Below, piece by piece: positions 1-5,239 of a DNA stretch of 5,239 nt (position 1 is its first letter; each line of letters begins with the position of its first letter). Below the pieces are notes generated by a model. It ran no database searches. It was not told the DNA's origin and saw only the letters and a program-made list of their open reading frames with translations. The position numbers were made by a program, and so were the translations under genes. Source of the stretch: JBKEDG01 sp047973085 (GTDB taxonomy: Bacteria > Bacillota_I > Bacilli_A > JBKEDG01); assembly GCA_047973085.1 (NCBI GenBank), contig JBKEBI010000004.1:1-5239 (forward strand), written 5' to 3'.

Positions 1-6
1 TTGTAT

Positions 7-15
7 ATTATAACA
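7..15 (-). promoter_or_regulatory. Possible extended -10 promoter element pointing left
   Basis: Read on the minus strand, these bases spell TGTTATAAT, a perfect match to the TGn-TATAAT extended -10 consensus of the housekeeping sigma factor. It lies past the end of the histidine kinase gene and its terminator, pointing out of the window, where a promoter for a following minus-strand gene would be expected. No good TTGACA-like -35 sits 16-18 bases upstream; the sequence there is T/A-rich. Extended -10 promoters can work without a strong -35, but AT-rich intergenic DNA produces TATAAT by chance, and the downstream gene is not visible. Confidence 0.3.
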
Positions 16-38
16 CATTTTTTTGAATAATAAAAAGA

Positions 39-56
39 ATTCATACAAATATGAAT
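39..56. repeat. Perfect 7-bp inverted repeat with 4-base loop
   Basis: ATTCATA and TATGAAT flank a CAAA loop, giving a perfect 7-bp hairpin or dyad with only one G-C pair per arm. It lies between the terminator of the gene run and the possible left-facing promoter. Read on the minus strand, the stem is followed by TCTTTTT, so it could be a weak back-up terminator. As a dyad about 23 bases upstream of the -10-like motif, it could equally be an operator for the next gene. Nothing in the window decides between these, and chance is possible in DNA this AT-rich. Confidence 0.35.
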
Positions 57-74
57 ATATAAAGTAGTAAATAC

Positions 75-103
75 AAAAAAGAAACTTCAAAATTTGAAAT
101 TTC
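75..103 (-). terminator. Rho-independent terminator after the kinase gene
   Basis: In the minus-strand transcript, positions 103-94 pair with 90-81 to form a 10-bp stem around a 3-base AUU loop, followed directly by six U residues (A-run at 75-80 on the plus strand). The stem is A/U-rich, with two G-C pairs and one G-U wobble. The wobble site (85 with 99) is a C/A mismatch in the plus-strand RNA, and no T-run follows on that side, so the element fits termination of leftward transcription only. It begins 3 bases after the histidine kinase stop codon and probably ends the whole gene run. The low G-C content may make it leaky. Confidence 0.75.
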
Positions 104-106
104 TTA

Positions 107-1315
107 CTACAGTGCAATAAGTGCAATATGAAAATATAAAGTTGCACCATCTTTACTTTCTATATTAATATTCCCATGATATTTATTCACAATACTATTA
201 ACAATTGAAAGCCCTATACCATATCCTCCTGTTTGACTATTTCTTGATTCATCCAAGCGATAGAACCTCTCCATAAGGATATTATAATTTTTAATTTCTA
301 AATTATCAGCCTGATTTGAAAACTCAATTTTAATTTTACTTGCTTTTTTTCTTACATCCAAATTAATCTGGTTCTTTCCATACTTCAAAGCATTTTCAAA
401 CAGAATAGAAAATATTTTCTTTATATCTTCTTCATCTCCATCATACTTCAAATTATGTTCAATATTAGAAATTATCATAATCTGTTTCTCATCAGCAATA
501 TCTCTAAATTCATTCACAACATTGTTTACAATATCGCTAAAATTAAATTGACTATTACTTGGTTTGACTATTTCTTCTTCTAATTTAACTAAAGAAACCA
601 ACCCATTAATCAATTCTGATAACCTTGAAGTTTGACCAATAATATTTTTAGTCCACTTCGACTTACTATCTTGCATTTCAATCACTTCTGCACTTGACCT
701 AATTATTGCAAGAGGAGTTTTTAGCTCATGGCTAGCATCAGTGATAAATTGTTTCTGCTTTTCATAATTTTCTACAATTGGAGCCACTGCTTTTTTAGAG
801 AATATAACAAGTACGATAAGACACGCTAAAATACCAAAAACACTATATAAAATACTAGTTCTTAAAGTATTATTAAAATGACTTAATTCCTTAGAATTAT
901 CAAGAAAAACAACGATTTTGCCATAATCTTTTTCAACAACCATATATCTAAAATCTTCATAATATCCCTTTTCAACATCAAGATCTATATCTTCTAATAT
1001 ATTTTCTACTTCTGCTTGGTCTAAATTAAAAAGACTTTGGTCTAGTTTTGCTTCTATTAATTCATTATCATCAGTTAATTTAAAAGCAAAAAAAACATTA
1101 AAAAATTGAATCTCTTCTGATTCGCTTTCTGAATGTATTTGACTGCTTTGAGTAAATTCACCATCATTTTCAATCATTACTTTCAAAAATATATCTGAAT
1201 CATTAATTATATTTAAATAATTTGAAATAGAAACAAACGAAACTAAAGACACTAAAACAAGTGTAATTGCACTTATGGCATATATTACAAACTTTATTCT
1301 TAATTTTTTAGCCAT
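107..1315 (-). CDS. Membrane sensor histidine kinase, HAMP-less
   Basis: 402-residue sensor kinase, presumed partner of the response regulator at 1884-2549. Order of parts: hydrophobic helix at about 9-31, extracytoplasmic sensor region about 32-153, second membrane helix about 155-173, then a short basic linker straight into the dimerisation helix, with no room for a HAMP domain. The H box SHELKTPL spans 195-202, with His196 the expected phosphorylation site. The N box is at about 305-313 (Asn308), the F box FYRLDESR at 351-358 and the G2 box GGYGIGLSIV at 363-372. The usual DxGxG (G1) box is not recognisable; NQADNLEI stands there (about 334-341). The sensor region carries an acidic stretch (ESESEE, 63-68) and ends in a strand pattern (GKIVVFLDNSKEL) that I recall from many Firmicutes kinases of this type; its ligand is unknown. 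The ATG has AGGTGA 4 bases upstream and lies 20 bases after the synthetase gene. Confidence 0.93.
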   Translation of the reverse strand: MAKKLRIKFVIYAISAITLVLVSLVSFVSISNYLNIINDSDIFLKVMIENDGEFTQSSQIHSESESEEIQFFNVFFAFKLTDDNELIEAKLDQSLFNLDQAEVENILEDIDLDVEKGYYEDFRYMVVEKDYGKIVVFLDNSKELSHFNNTLRTSILYSVFGILACLIVLVIFSKKAVAPIVENYEKQKQFITDASHELKTPLAIIRSSAEVIEMQDSKSKWTKNIIGQTSRLSELINGLVSLVKLEEEIVKPSNSQFNFSDIVNNVVNEFRDIADEKQIMIISNIEHNLKYDGDEEDIKKIFSILFENALKYGKNQINLDVRKKASKIKIEFSNQADNLEIKNYNILMERFYRLDESRNSQTGGYGIGLSIVNSIVNKYHGNINIESKDGATLYFHIALIAL

Positions 1316-1335
1316 CTTATCACCTACAATTCATA

Positions 1336-1884
1336 TTAACTGTTTATTAAATCTCTTATTGTATCCATATTTAAATCTGTTGAAGCTAAATCGTCCGCAC
1401 ACTTTTTTAATTCCTCAATAATTAAATCTCTTTTTTCTCCATCTTTTTTATACATCATTTGATGTTCTAAACTCGCCCATGAATCCTGAGAAATTGTTCT
1501 AATTTGAAACTCCGCAAAAATACCATTGATTTCAATTATCATATGATAGCTTCTATATCCATTAGGTTTCGGATTTTTTATAAAATCTTTTATATTTACA
1601 ACATGAAAATTTTTATTAACACTATCAGCAAGATTATATACATCTGATAAAAATGGGCAAACAATTCTAATCCCAACTATGTCTTTTAACTGAGCAAAAG
1701 CTTGGTCTAGATTTTCACTATATCCCTTTTTTTTAAGTTTTTTTATTACACTACTTGGCTGTTTTATTCTTATTTTATAGTGCTCAAATTTTGTATCATC
1801 AACTTCTTCTCTTTGAATATAATCAGTAAGTTGTGCTTTTGTTTGAAGTAAAATATCCATTTTATCTTTATAAAAATCTTTCAT
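1336..1884 (-). CDS. Small alarmone synthetase, RelQ/RelP-like (p)ppGpp synthetase
   Basis: 182-residue stand-alone RelA/SpoT synthetase domain, predicted to transfer pyrophosphate from ATP to GDP or GTP. No HD hydrolase, TGS or ACT domain fits in this length. Visible active-site elements, by recalled comparison with RelQ: R39-x-K41-x3-S45-x3-K49 (ATP-binding helix), D68 in DIVGIR (metal ligand), GYRSYH at 109-114 (Tyr110 stacking on guanine), and EFQIRT at 125-130 (Glu125 as catalytic base), followed by SWASLEHQ at 135-142. All key residues are present, so it should be active. It is shorter than RelQ (about 210 residues): the hairpin before EFQIRT is minimal and the C-terminal tail is short. 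Its ATG overlaps the regulator stop by one base (TAATG), with AGGAGG 4 bases upstream. The kinase gene follows after 20 bases. A toxic SAS that modifies tRNA ends is less likely, as no small antitoxin gene is adjacent. No hydrolase partner other than Rel is seen. Confidence 0.92.
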   Translation of the reverse strand: MKDFYKDKMDILLQTKAQLTDYIQREEVDDTKFEHYKIRIKQPSSVIKKLKKKGYSENLDQAFAQLKDIVGIRIVCPFLSDVYNLADSVNKNFHVVNIKDFIKNPKPNGYRSYHMIIEINGIFAEFQIRTISQDSWASLEHQMMYKKDGEKRDLIIEELKKCADDLASTDLNMDTIRDLINS

Positions 1885-2549
1885 TATTCCTCCTCAAACA
1901 CTAACATACATTTATCTTCTTCACACACAATATAAACATTACTATCAAGCATGGCAAGCTTCTTAACTAGATAACTTACATATACATCAACAATACTATT
2001 ATCTGATTGATTTTTCCAAACTTTCTCAAAAATTCTTTGTTTAGAAATAAAATTATTTAATTTTAAAGCAAGCATTTCTAAAAGTTGAAACTCTACCTTT
2101 GATAAATTTATAGTTGCTATTTCTGTCTGCACATGACAATTAAAACGATCTAGTGAAATATTACCTACTTTTATAACTTTATTTTCAATCTTATCTCTTC
2201 TAAACACTGTATTAATTCTTGCTAGTAACTCTCTAGCATCAAATGGCTTTGCAAGATAATCATCAGCTCCCTTTTCAAGTCCTTCAATCTTATCTTCTGT
2301 TTGTTCTTTAGCACTTAGAATTAAAACATACACATTACTACCAGATTCTCTAATACAGTGAAGTACACCAAGCCCATCAAGCTTTGGCATCATTATATCT
2401 AAAATAATTACATCATAACTGTTTTTTGAAAAGTATTCTAAAGCTTCTTCACCATCAAACGCACAATCTACTTCAAAATTATTTATTTTCAAAATTTCTT
2501 TTATACTCTCTGATAAAAGTACTTCATCTTCACATAAAAGTATTTTCAT
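1884..2549 (-). CDS. OmpR/PhoB-type response regulator with degenerate wing
   Basis: 221-residue regulator, normal length for the OmpR class. The receiver domain (1-118) is complete: acidic pair Glu7-Asp8, phospho-acceptor Asp51 in ILDIMMPKLDG, Ser79 and Lys101 in the KPF motif. It should accept phosphate from the kinase at 107-1315. A winged-helix effector domain follows (about 125-221), with the recognisable recognition-helix pattern VDVYVSYLVKKL (187-198). Two features are unusual. The Arg normally found in the YLRKKL-type motif is Val195, and the wing motif normally resembling TVRGVGYxL reads IVCEEDKCML (207-216), acidic and with two cysteines. DNA binding may therefore be altered. The start has AAGGAG 8 bases upstream (2558-2563), and the gene lies 23 bases after aspS. 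The stop overlaps the small alarmone synthetase start. The target genes are not visible. Confidence 0.94.
   Translation of the reverse strand: MKILLCEDEVLLSESIKEILKINNFEVDCAFDGEEALEYFSKNSYDVIILDIMMPKLDGLGVLHCIRESGSNVYVLILSAKEQTEDKIEGLEKGADDYLAKPFDARELLARINTVFRRDKIENKVIKVGNISLDRFNCHVQTEIATINLSKVEFQLLEMLALKLNNFISKQRIFEKVWKNQSDNSIVDVYVSYLVKKLAMLDSNVYIVCEEDKCMLVFEEE
1889..1894 (-). promoter_or_regulatory. Shine-Dalgarno of the alarmone synthetase inside the regulator gene
   Basis: AGGAGG on the minus strand, 4 bases before the ATG at 1884. It lies wholly within the last codons of the response regulator (GAG GAG GAA, Glu219-Glu221), immediately before the overlapping TAATG stop/start. This is a full consensus site and fixes the synthetase start. 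The arrangement is typical of translational coupling: ribosomes finishing the regulator can reinitiate on the synthetase. Confidence 0.85.
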
Positions 2550-2572
2550 AATAACAACTCCTTAAATAAAGG

Positions 2573-4324
2573 CTATTTTTTAATAATATTTATACTCAAG
2601 TCAGTAAGCTGTTCATTACTTACTGTATTTGGTGCATCCATCATCGGGCACCTTGCACTTTGAGTTTTTGGAAATGCAATCACATCTTTAATATTATACG
2701 TATTACCAAAAATCATTGAAATTCTATCGATTCCAAAAGCGATTCCTCCATGAGGAGGTGTACCATATTTTAATGCATCAATAAAAAATCCAAATTGATT
2801 ATAAGCTTCTTCTTCGCTAAACCCAAGTGTTTTAAACATTGTTGATTGAAGATCTTGATTTGCAATTCTAATACTTCCACCACCTACTTCATAGCCATTA
2901 ATCACAAAATCATATGCACGAGCAAGGCATTTGTGTGGATTTATAGAAAGTAATTCAACATCACTTTTCTTTGGAGAAGTGAATGGATGATGTGCAGCAA
3001 AATAACGACCTAATTCCTCATCATACTCAAACAATGGCCAATCAACTACCCAAAGTGGTTTATAGATCTTATCATCAATTATATCAAGTTCTTTAGCTAA
3101 TTCTATTCTTAAGAATCCTAGTGAATCTGCAACTATTTTTGGAGTTGAAGTTACTATAAAAATAATATCATTTTCAGATAATTCTAGTTGTTTTATAAGT
3201 TTTACTTGTTCATCTTCAGTTAAAAATTTACTTATCCCACCAGTAAATTCACCTTCAAGATATTTAAACCAAGCAAGCCCACTAGCTCCATAGTTTTTTG
3301 CTTTTTTTTCTAATTTTTCTACTGATTTTCTACTATATTTATCACTACAATTTCTTGCAACAACACATTTAATTGGGTTATTTTCATTAATAGCATTTTT
3401 AAATACCATAAATTCAGAATCAGTAAAAATACTAGTAATATCATTTAAATGCATTTCAAAGCGAGTATCAGGTTTATCACTTCCATATTTATTGATTGCT
3501 TCTTCATAAGTAATTACTGGAAATTCATTTTCAAATTCAATGTCTAATATATCTTTAAATAAGCGTATAAAAAGTTTATTCGTCAATTCCATAATATCTT
3601 CTTCATCTACAAAACTCATTTCAATATCTAATTGAGTAAACTCAGGTTGACGATCTGCTCTTAAGTCTTCATCTCTAAAACATTTTGTAATTTGATAATA
3701 TCGCTCAATTCCTCCCACCATCAATAACTGCTTATATATTTGCGGTGATTGTGGAAGTGCATAAAATTCTCCTTCATATAAACGTGAAGGAACTAAATAA
3801 TCTCTTGCACCTTCTGGAGTTGATTTACCAAGCATAGGTGTTTCAATATCGATAAAATCATTTTGATAGAAATAATCACGAATAATATGTGTAATTTGAC
3901 TTCTTATTTTTAAATATTTTGAAATATTAGGCCTTCTAAGGTCAAGATACCTATACTTCATACGTGTATCTTCAAGTGCATCTGTTTCCTCAGCAATAAT
4001 CATTGGTGGTGTAAGTGCTGTATTTAATATTTCTAAATATTCCACATTTATTTCAATATCACCAGTTACCATATTTTTGTTTTTGCTTTCACGCTCAAGT
4101 ACAGTACCTTCAACGTAAATTACAAACTCATTTCTAATCTCATTTGCAATACTATAAAATTTATTATCAGGTCTTATCAATAGTTGCGTAATACCATTTC
4201 TATCACGCAAATCAATAAAAAGTAATCCACCTAAATCACGATATTTACTAACCCAACCACGTAATTTTACTTTTTCTCCTACATTTTCAATTGTTAATTC
4301 ATTGTTATTATGACTAATTTTCAT
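2573..4324 (-). CDS. aspS: Aspartyl-tRNA synthetase, bacterial type
   Basis: 583-residue class II synthetase that charges tRNA-Asp with aspartate in the cytoplasm; full length for the bacterial form. An N-terminal OB-fold anticodon-binding domain (about 1-105) precedes the catalytic core. Motif 1 surrounds IETPML (160-165), followed by STPEGARDYLVPSR (168-181) and PQSPQIYKQLLM (191-202). Motif 2 is FRDEDLRADRQPEFTQ (216-231). The bacterial GAD insertion occupies roughly 285-420. The core resumes with YFAAHHPFTSP (441-451) and YEVGGGSIR (478-486), and motif 3 is GIAFGIDR (527-534), ending in the ATP-binding Arg534. Leu31 in RDLGG and Lys at about 81 resemble discriminating (Asp-only) enzymes rather than the His31 non-discriminating type; this is a tentative inference from recalled sequences. 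The ATG has AAGGTGA 4 bases upstream (4329-4335) and lies 11 bases after dtd. Confidence 0.98.
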   Translation of the reverse strand: MKISHNNNELTIENVGEKVKLRGWVSKYRDLGGLLFIDLRDRNGITQLLIRPDNKFYSIANEIRNEFVIYVEGTVLERESKNKNMVTGDIEINVEYLEILNTALTPPMIIAEETDALEDTRMKYRYLDLRRPNISKYLKIRSQITHIIRDYFYQNDFIDIETPMLGKSTPEGARDYLVPSRLYEGEFYALPQSPQIYKQLLMVGGIERYYQITKCFRDEDLRADRQPEFTQLDIEMSFVDEEDIMELTNKLFIRLFKDILDIEFENEFPVITYEEAINKYGSDKPDTRFEMHLNDITSIFTDSEFMVFKNAINENNPIKCVVARNCSDKYSRKSVEKLEKKAKNYGASGLAWFKYLEGEFTGGISKFLTEDEQVKLIKQLELSENDIIFIVTSTPKIVADSLGFLRIELAKELDIIDDKIYKPLWVVDWPLFEYDEELGRYFAAHHPFTSPKKSDVELLSINPHKCLARAYDFVINGYEVGGGSIRIANQDLQSTMFKTLGFSEEEAYNQFGFFIDALKYGTPPHGGIAFGIDRISMIFGNTYNIKDVIAFPKTQSARCPMMDAPNTVSNEQLTDLSINIIKK

Positions 4325-4335
4325 TTTTTCACCTT

Positions 4336-4770
4336 CTACTTATCTAAAATAATCGTTACTGGACCATCATTTGTAAAATCAATCTTCATATCTGCACCAA
4401 ACTCACCTGTTTTAGTTGGCACTATTTTATTAAGTTTTCTATTAAACTCATCATACAATTTTGTTGCAGTTTCCGGATTTAATGCATTTATAAATGAAGG
4501 ACGATTTCCTTTTTCACAATTACCATACAAAGTAAATTGTGAAATTGATAAAATTTCACCACCAATATCTAAAATACTTAAATTCATTTTTTGATTTTCA
4601 TCTTCAAAAATACGCATATTAGCAACCTTTTTTACATACCAATCTAAATCAACATCCTCATCATTTTGACCAAATCCAATCAGTAGAACAAGTCCTTTAT
4701 CAATTCTTGACACTTCTTTGTCATTTATAATACATTTTGCATTTTTTGCTCTTTGTATAACTATCTTCAT
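4336..4770 (-). CDS. dtd: D-aminoacyl-tRNA deacylase
   Basis: 144-residue DTD-family enzyme, the usual length. It hydrolyses D-amino acids (and glycine wrongly placed on tRNA-Ala) from tRNA, protecting translation. Family hallmarks are present: RIFEDENQKMN (53-63), the SQFTLYG active-site motif (77-83), RPSF (90-93), FGADM (124-128) and NDGPVT (134-139), whose Gly136-Pro137 forms the cis-peptide selectivity filter that excludes L-aminoacyl-tRNA. I start it at the ATG at 4770, because family members begin with MKIVIQR-like sequence and the Shine-Dalgarno spacing (7 bases) is better. A GTG one codon upstream (4773) would add a single Met. The ATG shares one base with the TGA stop of rel (TGATG), which suggests translational coupling. 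rel-dtd adjacency is common in Firmicutes. Confidence 0.97.
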   Translation of the reverse strand: MKIVIQRAKNAKCIINDKEVSRIDKGLVLLIGFGQNDEDVDLDWYVKKVANMRIFEDENQKMNLSILDIGGEILSISQFTLYGNCEKGNRPSFINALNPETATKLYDEFNRKLNKIVPTKTGEFGADMKIDFTNDGPVTIILDK

Positions 4771-5239
4771 CACTTAATCACCCTCTCTACACCTAAAACA
4801 CCTTTTACTTTCTTGATATTATCAACCAATCTTCTAAAATCATCCTTATTTTTAACAAGAATAGTTAAATTTATCGTATGCATACTAAAAGTTGTTTTAG
4901 AATTCATTTCTGTAATATTAGAATTTACAGCTCCAAAAACTTTTAAAATATCAGAAATAAGTGATGTGCGATCAGAACATTGTATTTTCAAATATGTTTC
5001 ATAGAACCCTTTAGTATCATCAACCCAAATAACCTTAATGCTTCTTTCTTCATTTAACCCATTATTTACATTTGGGCAATCACTGCGATGTACTTTTATT
5101 ACACCAGTTTTAGAAATAAATCCAACTATATCATCACCAGGTATCGGCTTACAGCAATTTGCTAAATCAAGTGGTAAATTATCAACTCCTGGTACAATTA
5201 CACCTTTTTCAGATTTATAATTTTTCTTTAATATCCAAT
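4770..5239 (-). CDS. rel: Long Rel/SpoT-family (p)ppGpp synthetase/hydrolase, C-terminal end only
   Basis: Partial gene: the frame is open from the right edge to the TGA at 4770-4772, giving the last 155 residues. The visible part matches the C-terminal regulatory region of ribosome-associated Rel enzymes. First comes the conserved-cysteine (zinc-finger-like) domain, with GVIVPGVDNLPLDLANCCKP, then PGDDIVGFISKTGVIKVHRSDCPN, which contains the CC pair, His and DC ligands. It is followed by an ACT/RRM domain beginning near YLKIQCSDRTSLISDI and ending GVERVIK. In the family these parts hold the enzyme at the ribosomal A site and let it sense uncharged tRNA. The hydrolase, synthetase and TGS domains would lie to the right of the window, so bifunctionality is assumed from family knowledge. 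A TTG at 4991 is an internal Leu codon, not a start. dtd overlaps the stop by one base. Confidence 0.95.
   Translation of the reverse strand, partial: WILKKNYKSEKGVIVPGVDNLPLDLANCCKPIPGDDIVGFISKTGVIKVHRSDCPNVNNGLNEERSIKVIWVDDTKGFYETYLKIQCSDRTSLISDILKVFGAVNSNITEMNSKTTFSMHTINLTILVKNKDDFRRLVDNIKKVKGVLGVERVIK
4778..4784 (-). promoter_or_regulatory. Ribosome binding site of dtd within the end of rel
   Basis: AGGGTGA on the minus strand, inside the last codons of rel. It is 7 bases from the ATG at 4770 and only 4 from the alternative GTG at 4773, so the spacing favours the ATG start of dtd. Its place before the overlapping rel stop supports coupled translation. Confidence 0.7.

Noticed and set aside
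1727..1744. A8 and A7 tracts (minus strand) in the lysine-rich active-site helix of the small synthetase, as a possible slippage switch
   Set aside because: An equal A8 tract occurs in aspS (3302-3309), and such runs are expected from Lys codons in this AT-rich genome. The frame is intact and no alternative product is evident.
1336..1884. Toxin-antitoxin reading of the small synthetase (toxSAS)
   Set aside because: No small antitoxin-like gene is adjacent and the motifs resemble housekeeping RelQ/RelP. The neighbours are a regulator and a kinase.
2585..2625. Promoter-like TTGAGT and TATAAA/TATTAT sequences (minus strand) in the 3' end of aspS ahead of the regulator
   Set aside because: No pair of -35 and -10 motifs has acceptable spacing. 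A weak internal promoter cannot be excluded but is not supported.
4310..4594. Plus-strand open frame of 94 codons
   Set aside because: It is antisense to dtd, whose family motifs are unmistakable. It has no recognisable domain and looks like a shadow frame.
4770..4991. A separate 73-residue ACT-domain protein starting at TTG 4991
   Set aside because: The frame stays open upstream to the window edge and encodes the conserved-cysteine domain of Rel, so the TTG is an internal Leu codon.
4753..5220. Two plus-strand open frames (4753-5004 and 5038-5220)
   Set aside because: Both are antisense to the conserved C-terminal domains of rel and show no recognisable protein features.
1..5239. CRISPR arrays, tRNA or rRNA genes, insertion sequences, riboswitches or T-box leaders
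   Set aside because: None seen. Coding sequence fills almost all of the window, and the gaps between genes are at most 23 bases apart from the left edge.

Overview
The window is a tightly packed stretch of a low-GC (about 30% G+C by eye) bacterial chromosome, most likely a member of the Bacillota (Clostridia- or Erysipelotrichia-like) or a close relative. The reasons are the strong AGGAGG-type ribosome binding sites, the bacterial-type aspartyl-tRNA synthetase, the rel-dtd-aspS neighbourhood known from Firmicutes, and a Firmicutes-style HAMP-less sensor kinase. TGA is used as a stop codon after rel, and tryptophan codons read as TGG, so this is not a Mycoplasma-type genetic code. The exact taxon cannot be fixed from this window.

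All six genes lie on the minus strand and read from right to left. In transcription order they are: the C-terminal end of a long Rel/SpoT-type (p)ppGpp synthetase/hydrolase (cut by the right edge), D-aminoacyl-tRNA deacylase (dtd), aspartyl-tRNA synthetase (aspS), an OmpR-type response regulator, a small single-domain (p)ppGpp synthetase (SAS), and a membrane sensor histidine kinase. Spacing is extreme: two junctions overlap by one base (rel/dtd as TGATG, regulator/SAS as TAATG), and the other gaps are 11, 23 and 20 bases. No clear promoter is visible inside the run, so one polycistronic unit is plausible. It ends in an A/T-rich hairpin with a U6 tail at 75-103, just after the kinase stop. The remaining 74 bases at the left edge hold a perfect inverted repeat and an extended -10-like motif pointing left out of the window, probably belonging to the next gene.

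The right half is housekeeping translation and stringent-response machinery: sensing of uncharged tRNA (Rel), removal of mischarged D-amino acids (Dtd) and charging of tRNA-Asp (AspRS). The left half is a two-component system with an alarmone synthetase inserted between regulator and kinase. That insertion is the most interesting feature. The SAS is placed for translational coupling to the regulator, and its Shine-Dalgarno sequence is written inside the regulator's last codons. The regulator has a normal receiver domain but a degenerate, acidic DNA-binding wing. Together these raise the hypothesis of an envelope-signal-to-(p)ppGpp module, possibly acting by protein contact as well as or instead of ordinary promoter binding. 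This is an inference from layout and motifs only.
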